Notes under the pieces: generated by a model
The model's input: the letters and a program-made list of their open reading frames with translations, nothing else
Database searches by the model: none
Told to the model about the DNA's origin: nothing
Made by a program: the position numbers and the translations under genes
Source of the DNA: Candidatus Collierbacteria bacterium GW2011_GWB1_44_6
Lineage (GTDB): Bacteria > Patescibacteriota > Microgenomatia > UBA1400 > MFAQ01
DNA: 40,889 nucleotides
Direction: 5' to 3'
Assembly: GCA_000998025.1 (NCBI GenBank)
Contig: LCJG01000015.1
Coordinates: forward strand, 1 to 40,889
In this document: in pieces, positions 8,086 to 17,750 of the stretch
Numbering within the stretch: position 1 is the stretch's first letter
Layout: each line of letters begins with the position of its first letter

Positions 8086-9888
8086 ATGTCAAGTCTAATC
8101 AGAAATTTTTCTATCATTGCTCATATTGACGCCGGAAAATCTACGCTGGCGGATCGACTTATGGAAATTACCGGTGCGGTAAAGGGCGATAAAATGACCC
8201 CGCAATTGTTGGATAGTAATCCGATTGAGAGAGAACGGGGTATCACCATAAAACTTGCCCCCGTATCAATGACCTATCATGGCTACAGCTTAAACCTAAT
8301 TGACACTCCTGGCCACGTCGATTTCAACTACGAAGTTGAGCGAGCCCTCCAGGCCTGCGAAGGTGCCATATTATTAGTGGATGCCACTAAGGGAGTTCAG
8401 GCGCAAACGGTCGCCAATCTCCGCTTGGCAAAAAACCTTGGTCTGACCATCATTCCTGTGATCAACAAAATTGATGCTCCTTTGGCCGACGTCCCCGCCG
8501 CCACCCGCCAAATAAAACTTCTACTTGGATTACAGAGTGACCCTCTTTTTGTCTCCGCCAAAACAGGGGAGGGCGTCGAAAACTTATTGGAAAAAATTAT
8601 TTCTGACCTCCCCTCTCCAAAAACATCTGTCATCCCGAGCGTAGTCGAGGGATCCCACTCCACCGCACCATTTCAAGCCCTCGTCTTCAACTCCACCTTT
8701 GATACTCACCTGGGAGTCATTGCTTTTGTCAAAATAATCACCGGAAATTTAAATGCTGGTGACAAACTATCCTTCTTAAGTTCCGGCCAGTCTCTAACTT
8801 CTCAGGAAATAGGCATTTTTTCTCCAGGCAGAACAGAGAAAAAAATACTCACCTCTGGTAGTGTCGGATATATCATTACCGGGCTGAAGGACATCCGTAA
8901 TGTGCTCGTCGGAGATACCTTGTGTCTTTCCCATCAAGTCAAGCTGGTTTCCCCAATTCCTGGCTTTCGGAAAATTCACCCTAATGTCTTTCTGGATTTC
9001 TATCCCGCCGAAGGTTCTCAGTATAGAGACTTGCTCGATGCTCTGGAGAAATTGAAACTAAACGACTCATCTCTTACCACTCAAGGAATAAACTCTCCCA
9101 TTTTGGGGCAAGGGGTCAAGGTTGGCTTTCTGGGTATGCTTCACTCCGAGGTGGTCGGTGAAAGACTTGAGAGAGAATTTAATCTTCCGGTTATTTCCGT
9201 TTCTCCTTCAGTTGAATATAAGGTAGCAGTTCGCTCCGGTGATGAAAAAATATTTAGTTCACCAGCCGATTTTCCCGATCCTGCCACAATAGTCCAAGGC
9301 TACGAACCTATGGCGGCAGTCAATATCGTCGTTACTTCTCCTTACGTGGGCGCTGTCATGGAACTCTGCCAGGATCTTCGTGGCAATTTAGTTAACGTTT
9401 CCTATCTAGACCAGTTGGTAGAAATCGATTATTTTTTGCCTCTAATTGAAGTCATTACCGCACTTCACGACAGTCTCAAAAGCGTTTCACAGGGTTTTGC
9501 GTCCATGGACTACGAATTAGCCGGTTGGCAAGAAGCGGAGCTCGTTAAGCTCGACGTTTTACTCAATCACGAGCTCTTTGCACCCATGAGTGTCATTACG
9601 GTTAGAGAAAAAGCCTACCAAAAAGGTAAAAAGGTAGCCGAGAAGTTAAAAGAAGCTATACCTAGGCAACAATTCGAAATTCCTATTCAGGTTGCCATCG
9701 GCGGCCAGATCGTGGCCCGCGAAACCATCAAGGCCTACCGCAAAGATGTTGATGCCAAGCTTCATGGGGGAGACTTTACCCGGAATCTAAAACTCCTCAA
9801 TAAGCAGAAAAAAGGCAAAGCCCGCATGAAGCAGTTCGGCAAAGTCAGCGTGCCCCAGGAAGCCTTCCTGGCCATCGCCAAATCCTAG
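8086..9888 (+). CDS. lepA: Elongation factor 4 (LepA)
   Basis: ORF 600 aa; NFSIIAHIDAGKSTLADRL, DTPGHVDF, NKIDAP, C-terminal GKARMKQFGKVSVPQEAFLAIAK. Confidence 0.95.
   Translation: MSSLIRNFSIIAHIDAGKSTLADRLMEITGAVKGDKMTPQLLDSNPIERERGITIKLAPVSMTYHGYSLNLIDTPGHVDFNYEVERALQACEGAILLVDATKGVQAQTVANLRLAKNLGLTIIPVINKIDAPLADVPAATRQIKLLLGLQSDPLFVSAKTGEGVENLLEKIISDLPSPKTSVIPSVVEGSHSTAPFQALVFNSTFDTHLGVIAFVKIITGNLNAGDKLSFLSSGQSLTSQEIGIFSPGRTEKKILTSGSVGYIITGLKDIRNVLVGDTLCLSHQVKLVSPIPGFRKIHPNVFLDFYPAEGSQYRDLLDALEKLKLNDSSLTTQGINSPILGQGVKVGFLGMLHSEVVGERLEREFNLPVISVSPSVEYKVAVRSGDEKIFSSPADFPDPATIVQGYEPMAAVNIVVTSPYVGAVMELCQDLRGNLVNVSYLDQLVEIDYFLPLIEVITALHDSLKSVSQGFASMDYELAGWQEAELVKLDVLLNHELFAPMSVITVREKAYQKGKKVAEKLKEAIPRQQFEIPIQVAIGGQIVARETIKAYRKDVDAKLHGGDFTRNLKLLNKQKKGKARMKQFGKVSVPQEAFLAIAKS
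8629..8654 (+). repeat. Hairpin repeat family copy, in-frame within lepA
   Basis: GTCATCCCGAGCGTAGTCGAGGGATC; stem ATCCC/GGGAT; identical to 12657 copy. Confidence 0.9.
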
Positions 9889-9915
9889 GCGGAACTGATG
9901 CGGCGTGTCACGTCT

Positions 9916-11344
9916 TCAAAACTCTACGGTAAACATCGCAGCCGTGTTTGGGCCAAAAAACTCCGAAGTTTTCCAAGTCGCCGAGGTGGTCGCTACCGTA
10001 AGCGTCCGGCTTGCACCTAGAAAATCAGTCCTCGTAATCTTAAAGTTTAGTTTCGGTAAATTCTCAAAGGTCATCGGCACCGCTTCGGAGTGAATTCTCA
10101 AAGGTCATCGGCACCGCTTCGGAGTGAGAACCTTTTGGGTCATAATTAACCACCATAATTTTTAGATTTCCTTTATCGTCCGTGGAGGCAATACTTTTTA
10201 CCCAGCTTCCCTCCCCGGCCACACTCATCCGGTAAGGTCCCAAATTATTTAAAAATTGGAGCGCGAAGTATCTCGGTTTCTTTTCCGGAGCACCATATTT
10301 TTCATGAGTCAGAATTCCCCACCTACCCCAGTATTTTTCTGTACCGGGACCGTCTTTAATTTCAAAAAGGAAAGCTCTGTCCACGACCCCCATCATTGCC
10401 CGTGCGCCCGCCAGAGTGTGAATTGCACCAAATCTTCCGTCATAGCCCTTGTCAATTTCGCTATTATGTCCCCATTCGGTGACGTAAAATTTTAGATTGA
10501 CGAGGGCTGGAATATTTTCCGCCCACCTTTTCGCCTGTAGCACGTCTTTCTCATACTGTTCCAAATCGTAAGCGTACCGATGCCAGCTCAAAAAATCGAG
10601 TCGAAGGTTATTTGCGTCCACATACTTGATTAGTCTCTCTTCCCAGTTTTGATAGAGGCCAGTCGTTGCGGGTCCACCAATTTCAAATAGATTTGTCCCT
10701 CTCACTCTAGCCGCAGCTCGTGCCGAAACGGCATACATCTCTAGGTAATTCCTGTCACCATAGGTTTTGTATCCTCCAAACAAATCGGGCTCATTCCATA
10801 CTTCATAGATCACCCCATCAATATTTTTTTGACTTCGGCCGCTATAGTGTTCTATGGTCGCCTGGACTAGCTGCCCCCACTCACTCCAATCTTTTGCCGG
10901 AGATACTATATCGCTGGTCGCCATAACAGGCGGCATGTATGACAAAGATAAGAAGGGTTTTGCTCCTGTTGCCAAAATAACATCCACCGCTTGGTCCAGA
11001 CCTGACCAATCAAAGGTAAGTTGCCCATCGTCAGTTCTGGAGACCACCTTAAACGCGTCATATATATGATCGAGTCTAATATATTCCATCCTCAATGCTT
11101 TGACCGCATCCACTACGGGCGCAAGCATTTCTTTGGGCTCTTCCCCCCCTTGCCCTATGTTTCTCCATGGTTGAGGCATTTTCCCAAGTACGCCTTCATA
11201 ATTAAAGACCAAATTAGCAGGGAATCCAGCCGCCTTACCGACAAATTGAACTGCTGATGGAATTGCCACTACTACCACAATGATCACCAATAGTCCGACA
11301 ATCAGCGGGGTTAACCCCCTAAGAATTTTTTTTCGATTAGCCAT
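9916..11344 (-). pseudogene. GH39-like glycoside hydrolase, frameshifted by a 34-bp tandem duplication
   Basis: ORFs 10064..11344 and 9916..10101 share HSEAVPMTFEN; VWNEPDLFGG and FYVTEWG acid/base and nucleophile-like motifs; deleting one 34-nt copy gives 1395 nt (465 codons). Confidence 0.8.
10060..10127. repeat. Perfect 2 x 34-bp tandem direct duplication
   Basis: attctcaaaggtcatcggcaccgcttcggagtga at 10060-10093 and 10094-10127. Confidence 0.97.
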
Positions 11345-11367
11345 TAATTAACTTTATCATGAGTCGC

Positions 11368-11397
11368 TTGACTGCCTCTTATCACTCATGCTATCAT
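11368..11397 (+). promoter_or_regulatory. Sigma70-type promoter of hrcA
   Basis: TTGACT (11368-11373) - 18 nt - TATCAT (11392-11397), 10 nt before ATG. Confidence 0.65.
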
Positions 11398-11405
11398 TCT
11401 GCTAA
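11379..11405 (+). promoter_or_regulatory. Degenerate CIRCE (HrcA operator)
   Basis: TTATCACTC-N9-TTCTGCTAA versus consensus TTAGCACTC-N9-GAGTGCTAA: 8/9 and 6/9 matches at exact N9 spacing, directly upstream of hrcA. Confidence 0.65.
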
Positions 11406-11407
11406 CT

Positions 11408-12133
11408 ATGGATCTAACTGAGCGCCAGATTCTCATCATCAAGACTATTGTCGAAGAATTTACCGAGTCAGCTGAGCCCGTTGGTTCTGTTGCTTTGGAA
11501 AATAAATACAGGTTAGGGGTTTCTCCGGCTACTCTCAGAAACGAAATGGCGAGTCTTGAAGAAAAAGGATTCTTATCTCAACCTCACGCCTCTTCAGGTC
11601 GCATTCCCACTCCTCTTGCCATCAAATTCTATGTCAACGAGCTCATGAAAGAAAAGCAGCTTAGTGTGGCCGAAGAAGTTGGTGTCAAATCTCGGGTTTG
11701 GGATCACCGGTTTAATCGGGATGACTTGCTCCATGAAGCCACCAAAGTTTTGGCAGAAAGAACCAAGGCGCTTTGTGTCGCCGCTTTTGATGAGGGGCAA
11801 AGCTTCCATTCTGGTTATGCCAATATTTTTAATGCTATTGAATTCAAAGATCTGGACATCACTCGAGAAATCTTTTATCTTTTAGACGAGCAAGCACGTC
11901 TTATGGATATCTTTGGTCGCGCGGCCGGGAACAACCCTATACATATTTTGGTAGGGGATGAAATGGGAGTCAGTCTATTTCAACCTGTGAGTTGTGTTTT
12001 TGCCGACATTCACGTCAGTGGTCGCAGGGGTAGCCTTGGAATTATTGGTCCGAGCCGACAAGAATACGATCGCAATATACCCTTTGTTCGATATGTTGCC
12101 AATTTAGTAAATCAAATAGCCGGAGAATGGTAA
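11408..12133 (+). CDS. hrcA: Heat-inducible transcription repressor HrcA (short form)
   Basis: ORF 241 aa; LTERQILIIKTIVEEFTESAEPVGS..L......VSPATLRNEMASLEEKGFLSQPHASSGRIPT. Confidence 0.92.
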   Translation: MDLTERQILIIKTIVEEFTESAEPVGSVALENKYRLGVSPATLRNEMASLEEKGFLSQPHASSGRIPTPLAIKFYVNELMKEKQLSVAEEVGVKSRVWDHRFNRDDLLHEATKVLAERTKALCVAAFDEGQSFHSGYANIFNAIEFKDLDITREIFYLLDEQARLMDIFGRAAGNNPIHILVGDEMGVSLFQPVSCVFADIHVSGRRGSLGIIGPSRQEYDRNIPFVRYVANLVNQIAGEW

Positions 12134-12672
12134 AAAAAGATAAAAAATCCAACGTCAATAACCCTGATCGCGTCGAAACAGCTCAGGAGATTCAGCTTAA
12201 TAATCTTTCCAGACTGATTGAGCTTGAAAAACGGTTCGAAGAAAATGAAGAGAAGCTCGCTTCTACAGAAGAAAAATACCTGAGAATACTGGCTGATTAT
12301 CAAAATCAACAGCGCCGCCATAAAGAGCAAGAGTCTCAAATAATCAAGATGGCTTCGGCCTCCCTACTCGAAAAACTTTTATTAAACATGGATTCCTTAC
12401 AACTAGCTCAGTCTCATCTCAAAGATAAGGGGCTGCAGATGGTCATCGAGCAATTTATGGTTGTATTCAAAGAAGAAGGCTTGGCTCTCATCGAGACAGA
12501 TGGTAATGACTTTGACCCAATCACCATGGACTGCACCGAAATAGTCCCGGGGAAAAAAGATCAAGTGGTCGAAACTGTTGCGCCTGGCTACTTTCTCTTT
12601 GACAAGGTTCTCCGACCTGCTAAAGTCAAAGTCGGCTCAGGAATTAATAACACACCGTCATCCCGAGCGTAG
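12127..12672 (+). CDS. grpE: Nucleotide exchange factor GrpE
   Basis: ORF 181 aa; hrcA-grpE-dnaK-dnaJ order; C-terminal EIVPGKKDQVVETVAPGYFLFDKVLRPAKVKVG. Confidence 0.9.
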   Translation: MVKKDKKSNVNNPDRVETAQEIQLNNLSRLIELEKRFEENEEKLASTEEKYLRILADYQNQQRRHKEQESQIIKMASASLLEKLLLNMDSLQLAQSHLKDKGLQMVIEQFMVVFKEEGLALIETDGNDFDPITMDCTEIVPGKKDQVVETVAPGYFLFDKVLRPAKVKVGSGINNTPSSRA

Positions 12673-12682
12673 TCGAGGGATC
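12657..12682 (+). repeat. Hairpin repeat family copy containing the grpE stop codon
   Basis: GTCATCCCGAGCGTAGTCGAGGGATC; TAG at 12670-12672. Confidence 0.9.
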
Positions 12683-12729
12683 TCAAACAACTAATACGTT
12701 TTAAAAATTAATTAAAAAATAAAAATAAT

Positions 12730-14649
12730 ATGTCAAAAATAATCGGTATCGACCTGGGTACAACCAATTCCGCCATAGCCGTGATGGAGGGTGGCACTGC
12801 GAAAATTATCCCTACCGCTGAAGGCCGTAACACTTTTCCTTCCATCGTAGAGCCTATCAAGGGCTTGGTGGGAGATGTAGCCAAACGCCAGATGGTTCTT
12901 AATTCACAAAACACCATTTATAGTGTGAAACGCCTCATGGGTCAAAAATTCTCCGGGAAGCAAGCTCAAAAAACCAAGGAAATGGCACCATACGAAATAG
13001 CTGAAGGTAAAGACAGTATGGCCATCATAAATCTCGGAGGTAAATCTTTCACCCCCCAAGAAATTTCAGCCAAAATTCTTCAAAAAGCCAAGGCCGACGC
13101 TGAAGCCTATCTGGGGCAGCCGGTAACCGACGCTGTTATTACCGTCCCCGCCTATTTTGATGATTCTCAGAGACAAGCCACGAAGCAGGCAGGGGAAATT
13201 GCCGGACTCAACGTTCAAAGAATTGTCAACGAACCAACCGCAGCTGCTCTGGCGTATGGCCTAGACAAAGGCAAAAACGAGACTGTTGTTGTCTACGATC
13301 TAGGAGGAGGAACCTTTGACGTTTCCATTCTCGAGCTCGGTGATGGGGTCTTTGAGGTAAAGTCCACCAATGGTGATACCTTCCTTGGCGGTGATGATTT
13401 CGACCATCGCTTAATTGATTACATCGTTTCCGAATTCAAAAAAGAATCCGGCGTTGATCTGTCTCTAGACAAACAAGCGCTTCAACGTATTAAAGACGCC
13501 GCCGAAAAAGCCAAGATTGAACTCTCAAGTGCGACTGAAACAGAAATTAATCAACCCTTTATTACCCAGAAAGACGGCCAGCCCCTGCACCTCACCATGA
13601 AGATCACCCGGGCCAAACTGGAAGAATTGGTTGATGATCTGATTCAGAAAACCATCGAACCTTGTAAGAAAGCTTTGGTCGACGCTAAGATAGAAAAAGC
13701 CGCTATCGCGGAAGTTATTCTCGTTGGTGGTATGAGTCGTATGCCCAAAGTTCAGCAAGTGGTCAAAGATTTTTTTGGCAAAGAACCCAACAAATCAGTT
13801 AATCCAGACGAAGCCGTCGCACTCGGCGCCGCCATTCAAGGTGGTGTCATTTCCGGAGATGTCAAAGATGTTCTTCTACTCGACGTCACCCCATTAACTC
13901 TTGGAATTGAAACTATGGGGAGTGTGATGACCCCTCTCATCGAAAGAAATACCACCGTTCCGAGTAGTAAGTCACAAGTCTTCTCAACTGCCTCGGACAA
14001 CCAGCCCCAAGTCGAAATTCATATTCTTCAAGGCGAACGTCCTATGGCGAGTGACAACAAGACGCTTGGAAGTTTCATCCTCGATGGTATTCCTGCTGCC
14101 CCTCGAGGTATTCCTCAGATCGAAGTCACTTTCGACATCGATGCCAACGGAATTTTGAACGTCTCGGCGAAGGATAAAGCTACCGGCAAAGAGCAAAAGA
14201 TTACCATAAAAAACGCCACCAACCTTTCCGACGCTGAAGTCGAAAAAATGAAGCAAGATGCTCAGAAATTTGCTGAGGAGGATAAAAAGAAAAAAGAACT
14301 GGTCGACAAAAGAAACGAAGCGGACACTCTTATAATCCAAACTCGCAAAGTTCTAAAAGATGCCGGCGATAAATTCGGCGCCGATGCTGCCAAAGAGATG
14401 ACTGGGTCACTCGACGAACTTGAAAAAGAACTCAAGAACGAAGCTGCCACAGTCGAGTCTCTTGACGCCAAGCTAAAAGCTTCCACCGAACTTGTTCAAA
14501 AACACGCCGAAGCTCTCTACAAAGCGGCTAGCGAAAAAGACCAACCCGCCGGGGAGGGCAAACCAGCCGAGGACTCAAAAGCCGAAGGCGAAACATCAGA
14601 AACCAAAACTGACACAAAATCCGCAGAAGAAGGAGAGGTTGTCCAGTAA
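12730..14649 (+). CDS. dnaK: Chaperone DnaK (Hsp70)
   Basis: ORF 639 aa; [34 protein letters not shown]. Confidence 0.98.
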   Translation: MSKIIGIDLGTTNSAIAVMEGGTAKIIPTAEGRNTFPSIVEPIKGLVGDVAKRQMVLNSQNTIYSVKRLMGQKFSGKQAQKTKEMAPYEIAEGKDSMAIINLGGKSFTPQEISAKILQKAKADAEAYLGQPVTDAVITVPAYFDDSQRQATKQAGEIAGLNVQRIVNEPTAAALAYGLDKGKNETVVVYDLGGGTFDVSILELGDGVFEVKSTNGDTFLGGDDFDHRLIDYIVSEFKKESGVDLSLDKQALQRIKDAAEKAKIELSSATETEINQPFITQKDGQPLHLTMKITRAKLEELVDDLIQKTIEPCKKALVDAKIEKAAIAEVILVGGMSRMPKVQQVVKDFFGKEPNKSVNPDEAVALGAAIQGGVISGDVKDVLLLDVTPLTLGIETMGSVMTPLIERNTTVPSSKSQVFSTASDNQPQVEIHILQGERPMASDNKTLGSFILDGIPAAPRGIPQIEVTFDIDANGILNVSAKDKATGKEQKITIKNATNLSDAEVEKMKQDAQKFAEEDKKKKELVDKRNEADTLIIQTRKVLKDAGDKFGADAAKEMTGSLDELEKELKNEAATVESLDAKLKASTELVQKHAEALYKAASEKDQPAGEGKPAEDSKAEGETSETKTDTKSAEEGEVVQ

Positions 14650-14668
14650 AATATTAATGTAAACCAAT

Positions 14669-14745
14669 CGTCATTGCGAGACGCGTATAGAGTCGAAGCA
14701 ATCCATCCCCTGGATCGCCACGTCGGAGTACATCCTCGCGATGAC
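14669..14745. repeat. Composite palindromic repeat (two inverted half-units)
   Basis: CGTCATTGCGAG ... CTCGCGATGAC; inner GCAATCCA...TGGATCGC. Confidence 0.9.
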
Positions 14746-14753
14746 AAAATAAC

Positions 14754-15614
14754 ATGGCTACCACACGAGACTTTTACGATATTTTGGGAGTATCAAAAAC
14801 CGCTTCTGCGGCGGAGATTAAATCTGCCTACAGGAAGCTGGCTCTCAAGTGGCACCCGGATCGCAACAAAGAAAAAGACGCCACCGAAAAGTTTAAGGAA
14901 ATAAACGAGGCCTACGAAGTCCTTAGTAGTCCGGAAAAGAAATCCAAATATGATCAATTCGGTCATGCGGCTTTCGGTGGTGGCACCGGCTACAATCCAT
15001 TTGGCCAACAATCTTCAGGCAATCCTTTCTCTTCTTATTACTCCACCGGAGGCAACATCAACTTCGAAGATCTCTTTGGCGGTCGAGGAGGCTTTTCCGA
15101 CCCCTTCGATATTTTTAGCTCCTTTTTTGGTGGAGCAGGAGCCGGCAGACGCCAAGCCAAACCCCGCTATACACTGAAACTTGATTTCATGGAAGCCGTG
15201 AATGGTACTGAAAAAACTATTGTTCACCAAGGAAAACAGTACACCGTCAAAGTTCCTGCCGGCATCGACGAAGGCAACCGTATCCGTTATGACGCATTTG
15301 ACGTTAGCTTTGAAATAAAAAATAGCCCCACCTTCAAGCGGGAAGGTAGCGACGTCATCGTCAATCACGAAATTCCTTTTACTCTAGCTATTTTGGGAGG
15401 CGAGACCAAGGTACAGACCCTTACTGGAGATTTAAAAATCCGTGTTGGTGCCGGCACTCAACCGGAAACTGTCCTCCGTCTTTCCGGCAAAGGCATCAAA
15501 CACCTCCAATCCAGCCGCCATGGCGATTTCTATATTCGGTTCGTTATCAAGTTCCCCACACGTCTTTCTGGTAAGCAAAAAGAACTTCTAAAAAAATTCG
15601 AGGACCTTTCTTAA
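14754..15614 (+). CDS. dnaJ: DnaJ/CbpA-type J-domain co-chaperone without zinc finger
   Basis: ORF 286 aa; J domain with HPD, G/F region, C-terminal substrate-binding domain, no CxxCxGxG repeats. Confidence 0.9.
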   Translation: MATTRDFYDILGVSKTASAAEIKSAYRKLALKWHPDRNKEKDATEKFKEINEAYEVLSSPEKKSKYDQFGHAAFGGGTGYNPFGQQSSGNPFSSYYSTGGNINFEDLFGGRGGFSDPFDIFSSFFGGAGAGRRQAKPRYTLKLDFMEAVNGTEKTIVHQGKQYTVKVPAGIDEGNRIRYDAFDVSFEIKNSPTFKREGSDVIVNHEIPFTLAILGGETKVQTLTGDLKIRVGAGTQPETVLRLSGKGIKHLQSSRHGDFYIRFVIKFPTRLSGKQKELLKKFEDLS

Positions 15615-15670
15615 CGTCTGATATACTTTTCCTCGTTGTTCTTTAACTTTCTGCTACACCTGGAGGTCAT

Positions 15671-16660
15671 GTGTGGAATAACCTATTTGGGAAATGGCAC
15701 ACCGTTTACTTCACTAGTCCAAAAATTCCCTTTGATAATATCTTTGAGGGTGGCATTGAAGAAGATTTGATAAGACTAATCGACAATACCAAAAAAACAC
15801 TTGATGTGGCTGTTTTTGAGTTTGACTTAGAAAACGTCGCTCAGTCTTTGATTAGAGCTCATAGAAGGGGAGTTCGGGTTCGTCTGGTCTATGACAATCA
15901 GTTTTCCGACTATCTCACCATCAAGTCCTTGGTCGACGCAGGGATAGCAACTGTCCCAGATAATCGCTCGGCCTATATGCACAACAAGTTCTTCATATTC
16001 GACCGTAAATATGTTTGGACAGGATCATTTAACATTTCGTTAAATTCAGCTTATCGAAATAACGAGAACGCTGTCGTAATATTCGATCGTTTGCTCGCCA
16101 GAAACTATTCTTTAGAATTTGAGGAAATGTTTGTCGGTAAGTTTGGTAAGACTTCTCCTGACAACACTGATGATATTTTTTCCATCAGAGGAGTCCGGGT
16201 TGAGAACTATTTCGCCCCAGAAGCCGAAGTCATTGGCCATATCATTAATCTGGTCAGGACGGCAAAGAGACACATTCATTTTCTCGCCTTTTCTTTTACG
16301 GATGATTCACTGGCAGATGCCTTAATCGAAATGATGTCCGCTGGCATTAGTGTCTCTGGAGTTTTTGAGAGTCGAGGATCGCATAGGTCGTCTTCAAAAT
16401 ATTCCAAACTTCTCCAAGCAGGCGCCGCCGTTATGAGGGACGCAAATCCGAGGACCATGCACCACAAAGTTTTTATTATTGATGGCCGTCTTGTGATCTT
16501 TGGTTCTTATAACTTCAGCAGTAATGCCGCTCAGGTGAATGACGAGAATCTGTTGGTGATTTTTGATCCTTTTCTGGCGGGGAAATACGAGACCGAATTT
16601 CAAAAGATATTTGCTCGGGCATCAAAACCAAAGGCAGCAAGAAAACCTAAACGGAGCTAA
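15671..16660 (+). CDS. Phospholipase D-like superfamily protein, two HKD motifs, GTG start
   Basis: ORF 329 aa; HNKFFIFD and HHKVFIID HxKxxxxD motifs. Confidence 0.85.
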   Translation: MWNNLFGKWHTVYFTSPKIPFDNIFEGGIEEDLIRLIDNTKKTLDVAVFEFDLENVAQSLIRAHRRGVRVRLVYDNQFSDYLTIKSLVDAGIATVPDNRSAYMHNKFFIFDRKYVWTGSFNISLNSAYRNNENAVVIFDRLLARNYSLEFEEMFVGKFGKTSPDNTDDIFSIRGVRVENYFAPEAEVIGHIINLVRTAKRHIHFLAFSFTDDSLADALIEMMSAGISVSGVFESRGSHRSSSKYSKLLQAGAAVMRDANPRTMHHKVFIIDGRLVIFGSYNFSSNAAQVNDENLLVIFDPFLAGKYETEFQKIFARASKPKAARKPKRS

Positions 16661-17306
16661 CCCCTCCGTTTTTTTCTATTTCTTTAATTACTTTTATGTA
16701 GCTTTTCTTATCGACTGGATCGATTCCGTACAACTTTCCCAGTTTGATTTTCAGATTTGGCATTTGTGCCATACAGCCCAAAACTAATCCCAGATAAATC
16801 CTTTGCCATTCTTGATCAATGCCAGTCATCTCAATGTCCCAATCAATGATTACCTCACTCGACCTTCTTATCTCTTCCAGGGTAAACACGACTTCTCTAA
16901 GATGGGGTGAGTTGGCTAGATTTTTTGCCATTGCTTCTTTAATAATTTGAAGTCCCATTTGTGGGCCGGTAGGTGTTTCTTCGTTAAAGGTGTTTACTAG
17001 ATTAAAATCCAGTTCCAGAGCCAAAATCATTCCCAAATCCACTCTTGATCCTTCCGATGGTGTTCCCCCTGCATTCCACAAGATATCCACTCTTCCACCC
17101 TCCCGGGCCGCCCGGTGTAAAAAGCTCAACTCCGCCATCACAATGTTGAATCCAGTTTCATCATCTTGTGGCGCGTCTTCTACCGGATTAAACAGCCTGA
17201 CACCCTCATTATTCAATTTTTCCGCATGTTCGGCGATTTCTCTTGCCTGATTCGGTGTAACTTGTCTCACCGGCGAGAGTAGATAAACCAACTTTTCATT
17301 TTCCAT
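16647..17306 (-). CDS. Hypothetical protein, possibly nucleoside 2-deoxyribosyltransferase-like
   Basis: ORF track 16647..17327; likely start MENEKLVYLLSPVRQ at 17306. Confidence 0.55.
   Translation of the reverse strand: MENEKLVYLLSPVRQVTPNQAREIAEHAEKLNNEGVRLFNPVEDAPQDDETGFNIVMAELSFLHRAAREGGRVDILWNAGGTPSEGSRVDLGMILALELDFNLVNTFNEETPTGPQMGLQIIKEAMAKNLANSPHLREVVFTLEEIRRSSEVIIDWDIEMTGIDQEWQRIYLGLVLGCMAQMPNLKIKLGKLYGIDPVDKKSYIKVIKEIEKNGGVSSV
16650..16675 (+). terminator. Intrinsic terminator of the PLD-like gene
   Basis: AACGGAG-ctaaccc-CTCCGTT followed by T-run; stop codon lies in the loop. Confidence 0.75.
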
Positions 17307-17345
17307 AGCCCATATTCTACACCACACTGCTCATTAGCCTATAAC

Positions 17346-17373
17346 TTGCTTTTATCGCAAATAATGATACAAT
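17346..17373 (+). promoter_or_regulatory. Sigma70-type promoter of small gene 17403
   Basis: TTGCTT - 16 nt - TACAAT. Confidence 0.6.
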
Positions 17374-17402
17374 TAAACCCATCTCATTGACAGGAGTCAC
17401 AA

Positions 17403-17648
17403 ATGGACATTGAATTTGAATTCGAGGGTAAGAAATATAAGGTCAGCAATTTGGCTCGATACTCCAAAAAGATTGTCCTTCCGGACAAAAGAGTGCTCAA
17501 GGCAAAAAACTGGGATGCAATGGATCCCCAATCTAAGCCAGAGGGTCTGTACGACACCAAGAGCCTGTTTTCCACCCTTCCAAGTCTAACGGCCAAGGAA
17601 GTGGCTGTGGCTGAAGGGAAAATATACGTTGCAGAGATAGTTCTCTAA
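17403..17648 (+). CDS. Small hypothetical protein (81 aa)
   Basis: ORF with AGGAG Shine-Dalgarno, own promoter and terminator. Confidence 0.7.
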   Translation: MDIEFEFEGKKYKVSNLARYSKKIVLPDKRVLKAKNWDAMDPQSKPEGLYDTKSLFSTLPSLTAKEVAVAEGKIYVAEIVL

Positions 17649-17654
17649 ATCTCG

Positions 17655-17684
17655 AATCTCGGCCAGATGGCCGAGATTTTTTTT
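17655..17684 (+). terminator. Intrinsic terminator
   Basis: AATCTCGGCC-agat-GGCCGAGATT then T-run; perfect 10-bp stem. Confidence 0.92.
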
Positions 17685-17727
17685 GGCAAATGCGCTATAA
17701 TCACCCATGGAATGTGGTTTTTAGTTT

Positions 17728-17750
17728 GAGCGGCTCGGGTCGCTCTTTTT
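17728..17750 (+). promoter_or_regulatory. Putative attenuator/terminator in the nusA leader
   Basis: GAGCGGC-TCGG-GTCGCTC-TTTTT, downstream of TATAAT at 17696 and 90 nt upstream of nusA. Confidence 0.6.

Noticed and set aside
12708-14747. Several antisense ORFs within dnaK/dnaJ
   Set aside because: Shadow ORFs of conserved coding sequence.
16376-16390. GAGTCGAGGATCGCA in the PLD-like gene as another repeat copy
   Set aside because: Only a short partial match, no matching stem; likely ordinary coding sequence.
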